From the NCBI RefSeq assembly GCF_001613305.1, contig NZ_BDCC01000050.1, positions 1 to 64,000 on the forward strand: a stretch of 64,000 bases of DNA, written 5' to 3'. Numbering within the stretch: position 1 is the first letter of the stretch; the number at the start of each line of letters is the position of its first letter. Of this stretch, positions 46,077-54,794 are shown in pieces. Made by a program: the position numbers and the translations under genes. The notes under the pieces are model-generated. The model saw only the letters and a list, made by a program, of their open reading frames with translations. It made no database searches and was not told the origin of the DNA. The stretch is from Nocardia vaccinii NBRC 15922 (GTDB taxonomy: Bacteria > Actinomycetota > Actinomycetes > Mycobacteriales > Mycobacteriaceae).

Positions 46077-46844
46077 GTGACCGAAACGCAGACGCGGGCC
46101 AGTGGCGGCGTGCAGTCCGTCGACCGGGCCTTCGAACTGCTGGAGCTGGTGGCCGACGCCGGTGGGGATGCGACGCTGTCCCAGCTCGCGGAGGCGTCCG
46201 GGCTGCCGCAGCCGACCATCCACCGGCTGTTGCGTACACTCATCTCGGGCGGTTACATCCGGCAGCAGCCATCGCGGCGGTACGCGTTGGGGCCCAGGCT
46301 TATTCGTCTCGGCGAGACGGCCGGCCGGGTGCTGGGCGCCTCGGCCCGCCCGCATCTGACCCGGCTGCGGGATCTGACCGGGGAGACCTCCAATATGGCT
46401 GTGCTGGACGGCGATCAGGTCGTCTACGTCGCGCAGGTGCCCTCACCGCACGCCATGCGGATGTTCACCGAGATCGGTCAGCGCGTGGACCTGCACTGCA
46501 CCGCCGTCGGCAAGGCTGTGCTCGCCACCCTGTCGCCCGCCGAGGTCGATCGCATCCTGTCGCGAATCACGATGAGCCCCCGCACAATTCACACCATCAC
46601 CGATCCGGCCGTGATCCTGGAGGAGATCGATCGAATCCGCGAGCAGGGCTACGCCATGGACGACGGTGAGCAGGAGATCGGCGTCCGCTGCTTCGCGGTC
46701 GCCATCCCCGATGCTCCGACTCGCGCCGCCGTGTCCATCTCCGGCCCGCAGGCGCGGGTCTCCGGTCTGGACATGGACGCCATCATCCCGCTGCTGACCG
46801 ACACTGCCTCGAGCCTCGGCCGAGACCTCAACGCGGCCAACTGA
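46077..46844 (+). CDS. IclR-family regulator of purine catabolism
   Basis: A 255-residue IclR regulator. The N-terminal winged helix is clear (SVDRAFELLELVADAGGDATLSQLAEASGLPQPTIHRLLRTL). The C-terminal effector domain includes NMAVLDGDQVVYVAQVPSPHAMRMF, LHCTAVGKAVLATLSPAEV and GYAMDDGEQEIGVRCFAVAIPD. By position it is the counterpart of AllR, which responds to glyoxylate or allantoate. The GTG at 46077 has GAGGAGGAG upstream. It probably controls both purine operons and itself through the dyads noted. Confidence 0.92.
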   Translation: MTETQTRASGGVQSVDRAFELLELVADAGGDATLSQLAEASGLPQPTIHRLLRTLISGGYIRQQPSRRYALGPRLIRLGETAGRVLGASARPHLTRLRDLTGETSNMAVLDGDQVVYVAQVPSPHAMRMFTEIGQRVDLHCTAVGKAVLATLSPAEVDRILSRITMSPRTIHTITDPAVILEEIDRIREQGYAMDDGEQEIGVRCFAVAIPDAPTRAAVSISGPQARVSGLDMDAIIPLLTDTASSLGRDLNAAN

Positions 46845-46877
46845 TTCGGGATCCCTATGGCAGTGGCAACTCTTCGA

Positions 46878-47077
46878 ACCCGCCACCTGTCCGCCGTCGG
46901 CGACGCCGTCGTCTCATGTGCCGAGTCGGCGGCTCGGTCACCCGCGCCGAGGTTGCGAGACGATCTTGCCCGACGCCGCCGGGTCTGCCTGGTGCGGCGT
47001 CAGTATTCGAGTTCGGACCACGGGATACGGATGGGAAACGGGAAATCGAAAGTGATTCCGTCGGAATTGAATTCGCC
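46878..47077. repeat. 200-bp direct repeat, copy 1
   Basis: This block covers the last 26 codons of the first Uma2 gene and 122 bp beyond it. It matches 47793-47992 at 196 of 200 positions by eye (offset 915 bp). It contains a short hairpin, CCGAG-N7-CTCGG, that may act in termination. Confidence 0.93.
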
Positions 47078-47701
47078 ATATGCTGCGCGGTCGTCGGCAT
47101 CGGGTGTATCCGATCGCCACTCCCCGGCGATGATGTAGTTCGCCGAGTGTAGCGGCGTAACGCCCGCCGGCAGTTTCCCATGACCGGTTTCCAGCGCAAA
47201 CGCCCGAACGGTCTTTATGCGGCGGGGCGAGTGCCCCATCAGCACTTCCCAGTACAACGGGATGCCCGCATGCGCGTAGCGCGCTTTCTTTGCTTCGATG
47301 TCACGATCGGAATTCGAGGGTGAAATGACCTCTCCGGCCACGTAGACATCAGCTGCCCGGATATCCTGAAACTCCTCCTCGAGGCAACGATAAATGAGGA
47401 AATCGGGAGTTACGTAGTCGGACTTGCCGGTTTCGCCGAAGAAGATGTTCGTTTCGGTTGACACTCGCCAGCAATGTCCGAGACTGTTCTGCATTTCTTG
47501 CCGAGCACAGCGTCGCAGGCTCGACCAGAGCAGGTTCGTAAAATCCTGATGCTCTGCAGGACCGCGCCGCGCCCACACGACGCGCCCGTTCCACAGTTCG
47601 ATCTGACCCGCGATCTCCTCGGGCAGGAGTTCGAGTTCCTCCCAGGTCATATACGCCGGGAGGTTCGGCGGCGCGACGTGTGGGACACCCATGCCGGTCA
47701 T
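47000..47701 (-). CDS. Uma2-family (DUF820) putative endonuclease, copy 1
   Basis: A 233-residue Uma2/DUF820 protein with a PD-(D/E)xK nuclease-like core. YMTWEELELLPEEIAGQIELWNGRVVWARRGPAEH is the family opening. TPDFLIY gives the Asp, and GEVISPSNSDRDIEAKKARYAHAGIPLYWEV gives the Glu and Lys. The role of the family is not established; some members act in small modules, many stand alone. It has the same length as its neighbour at 47915-48616, and the last 22 residues are identical. Upstream parts have diverged much more. No partner gene is adjacent. Confidence 0.88.
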   Translation of the reverse strand: MTGMGVPHVAPPNLPAYMTWEELELLPEEIAGQIELWNGRVVWARRGPAEHQDFTNLLWSSLRRCARQEMQNSLGHCWRVSTETNIFFGETGKSDYVTPDFLIYRCLEEEFQDIRAADVYVAGEVISPSNSDRDIEAKKARYAHAGIPLYWEVLMGHSPRRIKTVRAFALETGHGKLPAGVTPLHSANYIIAGEWRSDTPDADDRAAYGEFNSDGITFDFPFPIRIPWSELEY

Positions 47702-47792
47702 GATAACCGCAGACCGGACTATGGTGTGAGGCTCGATTTCGGGCCGAAGTGTTCACCGTGCTGTGACAGCTGCCAGAACCGTTGGTGTGGGC

Positions 47793-47992
47793 ACCCGCCA
47801 CCTGTCCGCCGTCGGCGACGCCGTCGTCTCATGTGCCGAGTCGGCGGCTCGGTCACCCGCGCCGAGATTGCGAGACGATCTTGCCCGACGCCGCCGGGTC
47901 TGCCGGGTGCGGCGTCAGTATTCGAGTTCGGACCACGGGATACGAATGGGAAACGGGAAATCGAAAGTGATTCCGTCGGAATCGAATTCGCC
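47793..47992. repeat. 200-bp direct repeat, copy 2
   Basis: Second copy of the block at 46878-47077, covering the last 26 codons of the second Uma2 gene and 122 bp beyond. Four differences by eye. The boundaries are sharp on both sides. Confidence 0.93.
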
Positions 47993-48616
47993 GGGGTCCA
48001 GGCCGTCCTCCAGGTCCTCGGTCTCCGGAGGGCCGGACATCCACTCTCCGGCGATGATGTAGTTCGCCCGACGCAACGGGGTTACATCTTCAGGAAGCCG
48101 ACCGTGGCCGGTCTCGAGGCCGAATGCTCGAACGGTGGTCGTGGGATGCTCTCCGCGCCCGAGGAGCACCTCCCAGTACCAGGGGATACCGGCATTCGCG
48201 TATCTCGTCTTCTTCATTTCGACGTCACGCGGAGTGTTGGACGGCGACAGTACTTCGCCGACCAGTTGCACGTCCGAGGCGCGAATGTCCTGGTACCTCT
48301 CCTGCAGACAGCCGTAGACCAAGAAGTCGGGGGTCAGAAAGTCGGATTTACCGGTGTCGCCGAGGAATATATTTGTTTCGACGCTGACTCGCCAACACCG
48401 GTCCGGACGCTCGGCCATATCTGCGCGGGCGCACCGTCTGAGTGCGTTGCGAAACTCGACGGTGCAGTCCCGGTGCTCGGCCGGTCCTCGTCGTGCCCAT
48501 ACGACGCGCCCCTCCCACAGTTCGATCTGACCCGCGATCTCCTCGGGCAAGAGCTCGAGTTCCTCCCAGGTCATCGTCGAGGGAAGGTCGGGGCGCGCAT
48601 GGTGCCGGATGGACAT
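47915..48616 (-). CDS. Uma2-family (DUF820) putative endonuclease, copy 2
   Basis: A 233-residue paralogue of the protein at 47000-47701, with the same architecture: TMTWEELELLPEEIAGQIELWEG, LTPDFLVYGCL (Asp), and GEVLSPSNTPRDVEMKKTRYANAGIPWYWEV (Glu and Lys). The catalytic residues appear intact in both. The two share FDFPFPIRIPWSELEY at the end, encoded by the 200-bp DNA repeat. It is probably the upstream member of a tandem duplication. Function unknown. Confidence 0.88.
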   Translation of the reverse strand: MSIRHHARPDLPSTMTWEELELLPEEIAGQIELWEGRVVWARRGPAEHRDCTVEFRNALRRCARADMAERPDRCWRVSVETNIFLGDTGKSDFLTPDFLVYGCLQERYQDIRASDVQLVGEVLSPSNTPRDVEMKKTRYANAGIPWYWEVLLGRGEHPTTTVRAFGLETGHGRLPEDVTPLRRANYIIAGEWMSGPPETEDLEDGLDPGEFDSDGITFDFPFPIRIPWSELEY

Positions 48617-48670
48617 ATCGGTAATGGTAATGGCTGTCTGTCGAGGTCGGTGTGTGTATTTCTGTCATGC

Positions 48671-49759
48671 TCAGCGCGGTGATCGCGGTGTTCTGTCTCG
48701 CTCGGCGAGTGGGGGGATCTCGCCGGAGCCGCGGGGGACGAGACGGGTGGGGATCACTCGGTGATGGGGCGGGGACGGGTCGCCGTCGAGGCGGGCGAAC
48801 AGGAGTTCGGCGGCGGTGTGGCCGATGCGGGCGGGGTCCTGGGCGACGGCGGTGAGGCGCGGGGTGAGGAGTTCGGCCAGTGGGAGGTCGTCGAAGCCGA
48901 CGAGGGCGATCTCATGGTGCAGGCCGTGTTTCTGGATGGCGCGCAACACGCCGACGGTGACCAGGTTCTGGGCACTGAAGATCGCGGTAGGGCGGTCGGG
49001 GCGAGTGAGCAGAATGTCGGCTGCGGTCTCGGCGGCCTCGGGGGAGTGCAGGTCGGCACGGACCAGTTCCGGGTCCAGGGTGATTCCGTTGCGGGCCAGG
49101 CCCTCGACGTAGCCGGCGTAGCGTTGCGCGGCGGTCCAGATCGTTTGCAGGTCACCGAGATACGCGATGCGGCGATGGCCGTGCGCGGCGAGGTGTTCGA
49201 CCGCGCGCCGCGCGCCCTCGCGATTGTCTACGGTGACGCTGTCGATTTCGGCGGCCGCGGGCAGTCGGTCGACGAAAACCATTGGGGTGCCGCGCTTTTG
49301 CTCGTGCAATAGCATGCCGTGATCGATGCCGACCGGCATCACGATGAGCCCGTCGACGCGGCGGCAAAGCAGCGCGTCGAGCACCTCGCGCTGACGGCCG
49401 GGGTTCTCGTCGCTGGACACCGCGAATACCAATGTCCCGCGGTCGTGTGCGAAATCCTCCACCGCGCGATGCAGCGCCGAGGCGAACGGGTTGGCGACAT
49501 CCATCAGCACCAGCCCGATCGCGGCGGTCTTCTGACCGCGCCCACGCAGCGTGCTGGCCGCGAGATTGTGCCGGTAGTCGAGCATGGCGGCGGCGTCGGT
49601 GACCCGCGCGGCCAGCTCCGGGGAGACCCCGGCTTCGCCGCGCACCACCCGCGACACCGTCTTGATACTCACGCCGGCCAGTGCGGCGACCTCACGCATG
49701 GTGGCACCGCGTCGTGGTGCGCGAGAGGTGGGCGGCGTGGAACTTGACAACGCTGACAT
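48671..49759 (-). CDS. LacI-family transcriptional regulator
   Basis: A 362-residue LacI regulator. The HTH (MREVAALAGVSIKTVSRVVRGEAGVSPELAARV) and hinge (LAASTLRGRGQKTAAIGLVL) are followed by a periplasmic-binding-like sugar domain (VDGLIVMPVGIDH, AIFSAQNLVTVGVLRAI, VALVGFDDLPLAELLTP). The ATG at 49759 is used; the first 20 residues before the HTH are Ser/Pro/Arg-rich. It is divergent from a sugar ABC transporter operon, with a 12-bp palindrome between them and a related sequence over its own start, so it should repress both in the absence of sugar. Confidence 0.93.
   Translation of the reverse strand: MSALSSSTPPTSRAPRRGATMREVAALAGVSIKTVSRVVRGEAGVSPELAARVTDAAAMLDYRHNLAASTLRGRGQKTAAIGLVLMDVANPFASALHRAVEDFAHDRGTLVFAVSSDENPGRQREVLDALLCRRVDGLIVMPVGIDHGMLLHEQKRGTPMVFVDRLPAAAEIDSVTVDNREGARRAVEHLAAHGHRRIAYLGDLQTIWTAAQRYAGYVEGLARNGITLDPELVRADLHSPEAAETAADILLTRPDRPTAIFSAQNLVTVGVLRAIQKHGLHHEIALVGFDDLPLAELLTPRLTAVAQDPARIGHTAAELLFARLDGDPSPPHHRVIPTRLVPRGSGEIPPLAERDRTPRSPR
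49746..49757. promoter_or_regulatory. Secondary LacI-like half-conserved site
   Basis: GACAACGCTGAC overlaps the first codons of the LacI gene and matches the palindrome at 49889-49900 at 10 of 12 positions. It may allow looping or autoregulation. Confidence 0.45.
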
Positions 49760-49888
49760 CACCTTCTTTTCTAGCACGCCGTGGAACGCCCACACCGATC
49801 GATGAAGCCGCGTCCGCCAGCGGATAAGCGGAGTGGTGACAGTTGGACACAGCTCTGGACGTGAGCTGCGCCACGGTCTATGGTCTCT

Positions 49889-49900
49889 GACAACGTTGTC
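49889..49900. promoter_or_regulatory. LacI operator palindrome
   Basis: GACAACGTTGTC is a perfect 12-bp palindrome with the central CG typical of LacI-family operators, 27 bp before the binding-protein gene. It is the likely site of the divergent LacI regulator. Confidence 0.75.
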
Positions 49901-49927
49901 TTCGCAGTACCCGCCAGGAGCACATCG

Positions 49928-50965
49928 ATGTCCTCTCGTGCCATATCCCCTCGTGTTTCTCGTTTCGCCGCCGCCGCGGTCGCGCTCACCTGTGTCGCCC
50001 TCACGGCCACTGCCTGTGGCAAGGGGGCCGGCGGCAGCGGGCAAATCGAGGTCGGGCTCATCACCAAGACCGACACCAACCCGTACTTCGTCAAGATGAA
50101 ACAGGGTGCGCAGAAGGCCGCCGACCAGGCGGGGGTCAAACTGGTCACGGCCGCGGGAAAATTCGACGGGGACAACGCCAGCCAGGTGACCGCGATCGAG
50201 AATATGGTCGCCGAGGGCGTCAAGGGCATCATGATCACCGCGAGCGACACCAAGGCGATCGTCCCGGCGATCGCCAAGGCCCGTGCCAAGGGCGTCGTAG
50301 TGTTCGCGCTGGACACCCCGACCGAGCCGCAATCCGCGGTCGACGCGCTGTTCGCGACGAACAACTTCACCGCGGGAACGTTGATCGGCAAGTACGCCAA
50401 GGCCGTCGAGGGTGACAAGCCGGTCAAGATTGCGATGATCGACCTGAACCCGGGCGTGAGCGTCGGCACGTTGCGGCACAACGGATTCCTGTCCGGTTAC
50501 GGCGCCGCTCAGGCCACCCAGGATATGACCCAGGACGTGACCGCGCCGAACGTGGTGTGTGCGCAGGCCGCCCAGGGCGACCAAGCCAAGTCGCAGACGG
50601 CGATGGAGACCTGCCTGCAGAAGGATCCCGACATCAACCTCGTCTACACCATCAACGAGCCCTCGGCGTTGGGCGCGTACACCGCGCTCGAGACAGCCGG
50701 CCGGAAGAACGACGCGCTGATCGTATCCATCGACGGCGGCTGCACTGGCGTGCAGGCGGTCAAGGACGGCAAGATCGCTGCGACCGCCCAGCAGTACCCG
50801 CTGAAGATGGCCGGCGAGGGCGTGCAGGCGATCGTCGACTACGCCAGGACCGGCAAGAAGACCACCGGCTTCACCGACACCGGGGTCAACCTCGTCACCG
50901 CCGAACCGCGCGCCGGCATCGACTCCAAGGATGTGCAGTACGGCCTGGACAACTGCTGGGGCTGA
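49928..50965 (+). CDS. Sugar ABC transporter substrate-binding lipoprotein
   Basis: A 345-residue lipoprotein. The signal (VSRFAAAAVALTCVALTATAC) ends in lipobox TATAC. The mature part is a ribose/fructose-type binding protein (IEVGLITKTDTNPYFVKMKQGAQKAADQ, GIMITASDTKAIVPAIAKARAKGVVVFALDTP, VYTINEPSALGAYTALETAG, VSIDGGCTGVQAVKDGKIAATAQQYP). AGGAG seven bases before the ATG at 49928 supports the start. Permease, ATPase and a PfkB kinase follow. The set resembles fructose uptake systems (FrcBCA with FrcK), so fructose is the best guess. Confidence 0.92.
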   Translation: MSSRAISPRVSRFAAAAVALTCVALTATACGKGAGGSGQIEVGLITKTDTNPYFVKMKQGAQKAADQAGVKLVTAAGKFDGDNASQVTAIENMVAEGVKGIMITASDTKAIVPAIAKARAKGVVVFALDTPTEPQSAVDALFATNNFTAGTLIGKYAKAVEGDKPVKIAMIDLNPGVSVGTLRHNGFLSGYGAAQATQDMTQDVTAPNVVCAQAAQGDQAKSQTAMETCLQKDPDINLVYTINEPSALGAYTALETAGRKNDALIVSIDGGCTGVQAVKDGKIAATAQQYPLKMAGEGVQAIVDYARTGKKTTGFTDTGVNLVTAEPRAGIDSKDVQYGLDNCWG

Positions 50966-51010
50966 TCGCCCAGCCTCCCCAGGCCACACTTCACCGAAGC
51001 AAGGATTCGC

Positions 51011-52018
51011 ATGACCGCCACCACCTCCGCCCCGCAAAGCACTCCGCCGCGGTCGATTTCGTCGACCCTGACGCGCGTGCTGAATCTGCCGAACTTCGGC
51101 CCGGTCGCGGCGATCCTCATCGCCGTGGTCTTCTTCGCCGCCGAATCCGACCGGTTCCTCACCGGCGGCAACTTTTCGCTGATCGTGCAGCAGGTGATGG
51201 AGGTCGGGACACTGGCCATCGGGCAGACGCTGGTCATCCTCACCGCCGGTATCGACCTGTCCAACGGTGCGGTGATGGCGCTGGGCAATATCGCGATCAC
51301 GAAACTGGCCGTGGACTCCGGGCTGCCGCCGCTGCTGGCGATCGTGCTGGGCCTGGCGCTGACCGCGGCATTCGGACTGGTGAACGGCTCGCTGGTCAGC
51401 ATGCTGAAGTTGCCGCCGTTCATCGTCACGCTCGGTACCTACGGTGTCGCGTTCGCGCTGACGCACATCTATTCACAGGAGCAGACCATCTCGGGACTGC
51501 CTCCGATGCTCACCTTCTTCGACCGGACGTTCCCGCTCGGCAGCACCGACATCACCTATGGCTCGGTGGCCATGCTGGTGCTGTTCGCCGTGGCGTGGTA
51601 TGTGCTGCGGCAGACCTCGGCCGGGCGGCACGTCTATGCCGTCGGAAACAATCCCGAGGCCGCGCGGCTGAGCGGAATAGACACGCGCCGAGTCCTTCTC
51701 GGCGTCTACACCGTCGCCGGGCTGATCTACGGCCTGGCCGCGTTGCTGCTGGTCGCGCGCACCGGGGTGGGTGATCCGAATGCGGGGCAGACCGACAATC
51801 TCGACTCGATCACCGCCGTGGTTCTCGGCGGCACCAGCTTGTTCGGCGGGCGCGGCAGTGTGATCGGAACGCTGCTGGGCGCGCTGATCGTCGGAATCAT
51901 CCGAAACGGCCTGCAGCTCATGGGCGTCGCGTCGATCTATCAGACGCTGATCACCGGCATCCTGGTGATCGCCGCGGTGGCCGTGGACCAGTTCAACCGC
52001 AGGAGGGCGCAGAGATGA
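51011..52018 (+). CDS. Sugar ABC transporter permease
   Basis: A 335-residue permease of the ribose type with about nine membrane segments. Conserved blocks are TLVILTAGIDLSNGAVMALGN, KLPPFIVTLGTYGVAFALTHIY, SAGRHVYAVGNNPEAARLSGI and VLGGTSLFGGRGSVIGTLLGALIVGII. It is encoded between the binding protein and the ATPase. Its stop overlaps the ATPase start (ATGA). Confidence 0.93.
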   Translation: MTATTSAPQSTPPRSISSTLTRVLNLPNFGPVAAILIAVVFFAAESDRFLTGGNFSLIVQQVMEVGTLAIGQTLVILTAGIDLSNGAVMALGNIAITKLAVDSGLPPLLAIVLGLALTAAFGLVNGSLVSMLKLPPFIVTLGTYGVAFALTHIYSQEQTISGLPPMLTFFDRTFPLGSTDITYGSVAMLVLFAVAWYVLRQTSAGRHVYAVGNNPEAARLSGIDTRRVLLGVYTVAGLIYGLAALLLVARTGVGDPNAGQTDNLDSITAVVLGGTSLFGGRGSVIGTLLGALIVGIIRNGLQLMGVASIYQTLITGILVIAAVAVDQFNRRRAQR

Positions 52019-52809
52019 GTGAGTTGAAACAGCCTGTCCTGCAGGCGAAGGGACTGGTGAAGCGTTACGGCCATGTCACCGCGCTGGACGGCGCCGACTT
52101 CGACCTGTATCCGAACGAGATCCTCGCGGTGATCGGCGATAACGGCGCTGGGAAATCCACTCTGATCAAAACGCTTTCGGGTGCGGTGGCTCCGGACGAG
52201 GGCGAGATCCTCCTGGATGGCAAGCCGATGCGATTCCGCCGTCCCCTCGATGCCCGCCGCGCCGGCATCGAGACGGTGTATCAGGATCTGGCGGTGGCTC
52301 CCGCGCTCGATATAGCCGAGAATCTGTTCCTGGGCAGGGAATTGCGCCGCCGCGGCATCCTGGGTTCGGTGTTCCGGATGCTGGACAAGGATCGGATGGT
52401 CCGCGAATCCCAGGAGCACATGGCGAATCTGAAGATCGGCATCCGATCGATGAAGCAGTCCGTGGAGACGCTCTCGGGTGGGCAGCGTCAGGGGGTGGCG
52501 GTGGCGCGTAGCGCTGCCTTCGCCCGGCATGTAGTGATCATGGACGAGCCCACCGCGGCCCTCGGGGTCAAGGAAACCGGCATGGTACTCGATCTGATCC
52601 GTGAGGTCCGCGACCGCGGCCTGGCGGTGATCGTGATCAGCCACAACATGCCCAACGTCTTCGAGATCGCCGACCGCGTGCACATCCAGCGGCTGGGCCG
52701 CCGGGTAGCGGTTATCGAACCGCACGAGTTCTCGATGTCCGACGCTGTCGCCATCATGACCGGGGCGATGGCCGGTGAGGAGGTGGACAGTCACCGTGTC
52801 CGGGGCTGA
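52015..52809 (+). CDS. Sugar ABC transporter ATPase (single domain)
   Basis: A 264-residue ATPase with one nucleotide-binding domain: Walker A GDNGAGKST, Q-loop YQDLAVAPALDIAENLFLG, signature LSGGQRQG, Walker B VVIMDEPTAAL and switch HNMPNVFEIADR. Like FrcA it is half the size of RbsA, so it should dimerise. Coupled to the permease by ATGA; the kinase gene begins within its 3' end. Confidence 0.93.
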   Translation: MSELKQPVLQAKGLVKRYGHVTALDGADFDLYPNEILAVIGDNGAGKSTLIKTLSGAVAPDEGEILLDGKPMRFRRPLDARRAGIETVYQDLAVAPALDIAENLFLGRELRRRGILGSVFRMLDKDRMVRESQEHMANLKIGIRSMKQSVETLSGGQRQGVAVARSAAFARHVVIMDEPTAALGVKETGMVLDLIREVRDRGLAVIVISHNMPNVFEIADRVHIQRLGRRVAVIEPHEFSMSDAVAIMTGAMAGEEVDSHRVRG

Positions 52810-53806
52810 GGAGAGTGTGGAAGACGCCGGTGGGGCAGCGCGGATCATCGCCGTCGCCGGGGAGGCGCTGGTCGACCTCGTGCCCGCCGACGCTCCGGGA
52901 CAGTTCGTGGCGATGCCCGGCGGCAGCCCGGCCAATGTCGCGGTGGGGTTGGCCCGGTTGGCTACTCCGGTGCGGATGCTTGCGCGCATCGGCGTGGGCG
53001 CGATGGGTAACCGAGTCCGGAACCATCTGCGGCACAACGGCATAAGCCTCGACCATACGATTCAGGCGCGGGAACCGACCTCCCTTGCCATCGTCGATCT
53101 GGACGCGAACGGTGTGGCGCAGTACGACTTCCGCATCGACGGCACCGCGGATTGGCAGTGGACCGATGCCGAACTCGCCGATGCGCTCGACGGTGGCGTC
53201 GTCGCCCTGCACACCGGCTCGCTGGCGATGACCCAGCAGCCCGGCGCCGACGCTCTACTTCGCCTGATCGAACGCGCCCGACCCGTCGCGACGATCTCCT
53301 ACGACCCGAATATGCGGCCGCAGTTGATGAATCATGAACAGGCGCGGACCCGGGTCGACACGGTGCTACCGCTGGCCGATGTGGTCAAGGTCGGTTCGGA
53401 GGATCTGGCCTGGCTCTACCCTGGACGTTCGCCGCGGGACGTCCTCACGGACTGGGCATGCCGGGGCCCGGCGTTGGTCGTCGTCACCCTCGGTGGTGAC
53501 GGCGCCCTCGCCGCTACCGCCGAGGATCGCACCCCGATTCACCGCCCCGGCCTGTCGATCGAGGTGATGGATACCGTCGGCGCGGGCGACGCCTTCTCCA
53601 CGGGCCTGCTCGCCGGTCTGCACCGTCGCGACCTGCTGGGTGCTGACCGTCGAAAAGCTTTGCGCGCCATAAGCGAAACCGACCTGGTGCAACTCCTGGA
53701 CGAGGCGGCGCTGATAGCGGCCCTGACCTGCACCCGCCGTGGAGCGGACCCGCCCGCGGCCGCGCAGGTCAGTGAATTCGTCCGTCGCGAGCGGCACCGA
53801 GCCTGA
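52796..53806 (+). CDS. PfkB-family carbohydrate kinase
   Basis: A 336-residue sugar kinase of the ribokinase/fructokinase family. Signature 1 is in MPGGSPANVAVGLARLATPVRMLARIGVGAMGNRV. The catalytic signature is DTVGAGDAFSTGLLAGL with the catalytic Asp in GAGD. SYDPNMRPQ and VVTLGGDGAL are also typical. It would phosphorylate the sugar brought in by the upstream transporter, most likely fructose. The GTG at 52796 overlaps the ATPase by 14 bp; an earlier GTG at 52775 is possible. Last gene of the operon. Confidence 0.92.
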   Translation: MSGAEESVEDAGGAARIIAVAGEALVDLVPADAPGQFVAMPGGSPANVAVGLARLATPVRMLARIGVGAMGNRVRNHLRHNGISLDHTIQAREPTSLAIVDLDANGVAQYDFRIDGTADWQWTDAELADALDGGVVALHTGSLAMTQQPGADALLRLIERARPVATISYDPNMRPQLMNHEQARTRVDTVLPLADVVKVGSEDLAWLYPGRSPRDVLTDWACRGPALVVVTLGGDGALAATAEDRTPIHRPGLSIEVMDTVGAGDAFSTGLLAGLHRRDLLGADRRKALRAISETDLVQLLDEAALIAALTCTRRGADPPAAAQVSEFVRRERHRA

Positions 53807-53842
53807 CCCTGGACGCTCTGTTGTGCTGCTGTTGTGTTCGTG

Positions 53843-54793
53843 TCAACGGAATTCTGTGCGTAGGCCTTGGGATCGGACTTGGCTGGCGGGTGGGGAGGTG
53901 GTGATGGTGGCTGCTGTGCGTAGGTGGTGATCGAACCAGTCGACGGCTATGGCCATGGCTTGGCCGAGGCCGGGTTCGATGGTGAGGCCGCGTTCGTCGT
54001 AGGGCAGTATCTCGAGCTGTTTCGGTTCGTGGGCAGCAGCGAAGGCGGTGAGGACTTCGTCGATGTCGTGGGTGAGGTCCGCACTTCCGGTGACCATCAG
54101 CAGCGGCCGCGGCGCCACTCGGGTCAGGAAGACTTCCGGCGTCCAGGCGAGGATGTGGGCCAGGGATTCCACCTGCACCTCGTCGTCGAAACTGGGAAAT
54201 GCTTCTTTGGCCAGGGTCAGGTAGTCGACGATGTGGGGATCGCCGGTACCGAGCAGCGGGATGCGCATTCCGGTGCCGGTTGCGAACCGTTGTTGCTGGT
54301 CGCGGTCGATCGTGTCGAGCAGGGCTTGCACACCGGCGCGGCCGCGGCTCTTCTCCAAGGCTCGCCAGCCGTTGAACATGCTCGGGTTCTGGCAGGCGAG
54401 GCAGGCGATCCTGCGGTCGATCGCAGCTGCCTGGATGGCTACGGTCGCGCCGAGACTGTGGCCCCACACACCGATCCGCCGCGGGTCGATTTCACGACGT
54501 GTTTCCAGATAGGACAGAGCGTTGCGGACGTCGTCGACGTAACGGCCGGGAAAGACCTGCCCCCGAGGTGTGCCTTCGCTGGATCCGATGGTGCGGTAGT
54601 CGACGGCCAGCACGGCATATCCGGCCCGGACCAGATAGTCCGCATGCGGCGCCAGTGCCTCCTTGACCATGTGCACACTGTGACCCATCACGACCGCGGG
54701 AAGGGGGGATGGATCGTCGATCTCGTCCGGCAGATAGAGATCGCCAGCGCATCGGACCTGGTCACTGCGGAACATCACGTGCTCGACAGTCAT
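53843..54793 (-). CDS. Alpha/beta hydrolase
   Basis: A 316-residue alpha/beta hydrolase of the dienelactone hydrolase/dipeptidyl type. The oxyanion strand is in PAVVMGHSVHMVKEAL. The nucleophile elbow is GVWGHSLGATVAIQ (Ser in GHSLG), and a candidate acid is in LMVTGSADLTHDID. The catalytic His expected after the last strand is not obvious: the aligned segment reads ILPYDERGLTIEPG, so activity or the identity of the His is uncertain. It starts 1 bp after the stop of the FAD monooxygenase gene and probably handles its product (for example an ester or ring-opened acid). Confidence 0.85.
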   Translation of the reverse strand: MTVEHVMFRSDQVRCAGDLYLPDEIDDPSPLPAVVMGHSVHMVKEALAPHADYLVRAGYAVLAVDYRTIGSSEGTPRGQVFPGRYVDDVRNALSYLETRREIDPRRIGVWGHSLGATVAIQAAAIDRRIACLACQNPSMFNGWRALEKSRGRAGVQALLDTIDRDQQQRFATGTGMRIPLLGTGDPHIVDYLTLAKEAFPSFDDEVQVESLAHILAWTPEVFLTRVAPRPLLMVTGSADLTHDIDEVLTAFAAAHEPKQLEILPYDERGLTIEPGLGQAMAIAVDWFDHHLRTAATITTSPPASQVRSQGLRTEFR

Positions 54794-54794
54794 G

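Noticed and set aside
46857-48062. Rightward ORFs inside both copies of the 200-bp repeat (starting RHLSAVGDAVVSCAESAARS)
   Set aside because: They are conserved only because the DNA repeat is, are antisense to the Uma2 ends, and lack ribosome binding sites.
46878-48616. Uma2 pair as an insertion element or toxin-antitoxin module
   Set aside because: No transposase, terminal inverted repeats, target duplications or small antitoxin-like partner were seen.
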